Below are positions 61,770-64,000 of a DNA stretch of 64,000 nt, piece by piece. Each line of letters opens with the position of its first letter. The stretch's first letter is position 1. The DNA is taken from NCBI RefSeq assembly GCF_006517255.1, contig NZ_CP041185.1, positions 186,001 to 250,000 of the forward strand, written 5' to 3'. The position numbers were made by a program, and so were the translations under genes. The notes beneath the pieces were generated by a model. It was given only the letters and a program-made list of their open reading frames with translations, had not been told where the DNA came from and searched no databases. This stretch comes from Janthinobacterium tructae. GTDB lineage: Bacteria; Pseudomonadota; Gammaproteobacteria; Burkholderiales; Burkholderiaceae_D.

Positions 61770-64000
61770 TTAGAACGCCGTGCGCACGGCCAGGCTGACG
61801 TTGCGCGGTTCGCCCCAGAACACGCTGTCGTAGAAGCCTACGGTGCGGTAGTACTTTTTATCGAGCAAGTTATTCACGTTCAGCTGCACGCTGGCGTGGC
61901 GGTTGATGGCATAGCTGGCCATGGCGTTGACCAGTGCATAGGCCGCTTGCGGGATATTCGTCATCTCGCCCGATGGCGGGCGGCCGTACCACGATGCGCT
62001 GTAGGTGGCGCTTTGCGCCGTCATGCTGGCGCCCGCTTTCAGCCCTGCCAGGCGGCCGTCGAAGCGGTAGCTGGTGGCCAGGCGCAGCAAATGGCGCGGC
62101 TGCGTGGTGGCGGCGCGGCGGCCATCGGCCTCGGCTGCGTGCAGATAGGTATAGCCGCCGCTCGCTTCCCAGCCGCGCGATAATTGGCCGGAAATGTCGA
62201 ACTCGACGCCCTTGGCCGTCACGCCGGTACCATTGGCCACCATGGCCTGGCTGCCGTCGGGCAGCAAAAAGCCGGGCGGTACCGTGCGGTCCAGCTCGGC
62301 CATGTTCTTTTTCTTCGTGTGGAACAGTGCGGCCGACGCGTTCAGCTTGCCTTCATAAAATTCGCCCTTGACGCCCAGTTCCGCATTGTCGCCCGTTTCC
62401 GGCGCCAGGAACTGGTTGTTGCGGTCTTTGCTCGATTGCGGGTTGAACAGCTGCGTGAAGCTGGCGTAGGCCGAATATTGCTTGTTGATGTCGAACACGG
62501 CGCCCACATACGGCGTGACTTCATTGCGCGTTTCCACCAAGCCGCCGCTGCCCGTGTACGCGCCCCGCTTATCGTAGCTGCGTGTGTCCGTGCGGTAAGT
62601 ACTGCTGCGCGCGCCGATGATCACGTGCAGCGGGTCGGCCAGGCTCAATCGCGTGGCCACGTAGCCGCCCGCCAGGCGCGTGACGGTTTCCGTGTGCGAG
62701 CCATCCGGGTGGAACACGGGGCGGGGAATGTTGCCCGTCCAGCTGCGATAATCGGGGACGATGTTCGGGTAGTTGATTTCCGCTTTGCCGCCCAGCGAGC
62801 GGGCGCGCTGGTTGCCGCCGTTCCAGCCGACGATGGCCGTGTGCTGGCGCCCCAGCAAGGTGAACGGGCCGCTGGCGTAGACATCAAAGTTGTCGCCCGT
62901 GCTCTTGCCCGCGCCCCAGGCGCCCGTCCACAGGCGCATGCCTTTGCCCGTGGCCGGGTCCGGGTAGCCCGCGCCCGCGTAGGCGACGGTGGTGCGGTTC
63001 GTGCTTTCCGTGCGCGCATAGCCCAGGTGCATGTTCCAGTTGCCGGGCAGGCGCTGGTCCAGCGACGTGAATACGGTGTGCTGCTTGTTGGCCCAGGTGC
63101 TCCATGGCGTCGTGAGGCTGGTGTTGCGCGGCAAGTTCGCCAGGCTGCCATCCGCATTCCAGTAGGGTACGGCGCCCCAGGTGGCGCCTGTCGGCGTGTT
63201 GTCCTGGAAGTCGACGCCGGCCGTCAGCAGGGTGCCGGGGCGCAAGTCCGCCTCAAGGATGAGCATGCCGACTGTCTTGCGCTCGTGATACATGTCCAGA
63301 TAGGAATCGCGTTTTTGCCAGGCCAGGGCCGTGCGTGCGCGCACGCTGCCCTCCGCGTTCAGCGGCGTGGAGAGGTCGGCTTCGAAGCGCTGGTCATCCC
63401 AGCGGCCCATGATGAGGCCGGCGCTGGCCTGGAACTCTTTCGTCGGCCGCTTGCGTATCATGTTGATGGTGGCCGAGGGGTCGCCCGTGCCGCCCATCAA
63501 GCCAGTGGCGCCGCGCACCACCTCGATGCGGTCGTACAGGATGGTGTCTTGCAGCGGCGCATTGCCGCCGCGCGCCATGCCGTCAATCTGAAGATTGTTG
63601 ATGCCGAAGCCGCGCGCATAAAACCGCGTGCGCTCGGTGTCGTTCTGGCCCACCTGGATGCCTGTTGTCTGGGCCAGCGCCTGGTCCAGGCGCACGGCGC
63701 CCAGGTCGTCGAGCAACTGGCGCGTGATGACGCTGACCGATTGCGGCGTCTCGCGCAAGGACAGGTCCATGCGCGTGGCACTGCGCGTTTCGCCTGCCGT
63801 GTACGATTGCGTGCCTTCCGTCGTCGCTGTCGACTGGCCGGTCACGGTGACGGCCGGCATGGTGACGTCGGCCGCAGCGGCATCGGCGGCCTGGGCCGGC
63901 AGGGCCACGCCAGCGGCAAGGCTGAGCAGGCTGATGTGTAATAAACGGGGTAGGGGGCGCAAGGCGGGCTGGCGCGAAGAAGAGAAGACTGTCGTTGATG
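61770..64000 (-). CDS. TonB-dependent siderophore receptor (5' end at window edge)
   Basis: At least 730 residues. The signal peptide region includes RLLHISLLSLAAGVALPAQA; the plug domain (about 60-200) has LRETPQSVSVITRQLLDD, FYARGFGINNLQIDGMARGG and GATGLMGGTGDPSATINMIRKRP, the siderophore-receptor pattern; the barrel ends ...NVSLAVRTAF. A TTG at 63962 could start it, but the frame stays open to the window edge (STTVFSSSRQPAL upstream of it), and TTG has no ribosome site, so the true start is probably just outside. The ligand is probably a ferric siderophore; the class (RETPQSVSV) matches FhuA/FpvA-like receptors. It converges with the nucleotidyltransferase gene. Confidence 0.93.
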   Translation of the reverse strand, partial: STTVFSSSRQPALRPLPRLLHISLLSLAAGVALPAQAADAAAADVTMPAVTVTGQSTATTEGTQSYTAGETRSATRMDLSLRETPQSVSVITRQLLDDLGAVRLDQALAQTTGIQVGQNDTERTRFYARGFGINNLQIDGMARGGNAPLQDTILYDRIEVVRGATGLMGGTGDPSATINMIRKRPTKEFQASAGLIMGRWDDQRFEADLSTPLNAEGSVRARTALAWQKRDSYLDMYHERKTVGMLILEADLRPGTLLTAGVDFQDNTPTGATWGAVPYWNADGSLANLPRNTSLTTPWSTWANKQHTVFTSLDQRLPGNWNMHLGYARTESTNRTTVAYAGAGYPDPATGKGMRLWTGAWGAGKSTGDNFDVYASGPFTLLGRQHTAIVGWNGGNQRARSLGGKAEINYPNIVPDYRSWTGNIPRPVFHPDGSHTETVTRLAGGYVATRLSLADPLHVIIGARSSTYRTDTRSYDKRGAYTGSGGLVETRNEVTPYVGAVFDINKQYSAYASFTQLFNPQSSKDRNNQFLAPETGDNAELGVKGEFYEGKLNASAALFHTKKKNMAELDRTVPPGFLLPDGSQAMVANGTGVTAKGVEFDISGQLSRGWEASGGYTYLHAAEADGRRAATTQPRHLLRLATSYRFDGRLAGLKAGASMTAQSATYSASWYGRPPSGEMTNIPQAAYALVNAMASYAINRHASVQLNVNNLLDKKYYRTVGFYDSVFWGEPRNVSLAVRTAF

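Overview
The window is GC-rich, gene-dense chromosomal DNA from a betaproteobacterium. The gene set and several family features (class II leuA, a carA-carB-greA-DUF4149 / yhbY-rlmE-ftsH-folP-glmM housekeeping block, egtDB, a PEP-CTERM protein, an alanine/lysine-rich H1-like protein, and a palindromic repeat built on GGGTCTGACCCC) point to the Oxalobacteraceae, most likely Janthinobacterium or a near relative. This is inferred from gene content; no 16S gene is present. No prophage, CRISPR array, integron or complete insertion sequence was seen.

Layout. 1-7.6 kb is accessory and metabolic: a cut-off IclR regulator; a TonB-dependent receptor paired with a small periplasmic SUOX-fold protein; then a leftward three-gene operon (TIM-barrel isomerase and two alpha/beta hydrolases) with a perfect palindrome at its promoter and a divergent TetR regulator. 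7.7-20.5 kb holds a secreted hydrolase, a NYN/OST-HTH RNA-binding-type protein, a hemolysin III-type membrane protein, a LysR regulator, a MORN protein, two cyclic-di-GMP proteins (one CHASE-PAS-GGDEF-EAL, one with a degenerate GGAEF motif) and a cation/proton antiporter. 20.5-24.8 kb carries ppx and an olsB-type acyltransferase, each behind tandem CTGTCAT-type PhoB half-sites, with an H1-like protein and fdhD between them. 24.8-27.3 kb is a decayed patch: a broken CHAT-domain gene, an outer-membrane-protein tail, a small HTH regulator and an orphan ABC ATPase.

27.6-36.3 kb has the ergothioneine pair egtD-egtB, a chemoreceptor, leuA with a long leader containing two leucine-rich mini-ORFs, a barstar-family gene coupled to an unknown gene, a patatin lipoprotein and a GlcG/HbpS protein. 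36.3-47.8 kb is the conserved core: carAB (with a foldable leader), greA, DUF4149, yhbY, rlmE, ftsH, folP and glmM. 47.8-48.7 kb holds a MITE-like palindrome, tRNA-Pro(UGG), tRNA-Arg(UCU) and an unrecorded-looking 59-residue membrane peptide. 49.7-56.8 kb is a complete cytochrome bd module, cydD-cydC-cydA-cydB-cydX, with a divergent GbsR/MarR regulator and a clear promoter/operator. 57-64 kb has a second chemoreceptor, small conserved proteins, ogt, a nucleotidyltransferase and a siderophore-type TonB receptor running off the right edge.

The most interesting signals are non-coding: the nested, possibly pseudoknotted carA leader, the double leucine-rich leader of leuA, the two PhoB-type arrays linking polyphosphate turnover to ornithine-lipid synthesis, and the palindromic element downstream of glmM. 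No wholly new multi-gene system is obvious; the best protein-level candidates are the receptor/SUOX-fold pair and the barstar/unknown-gene pair.
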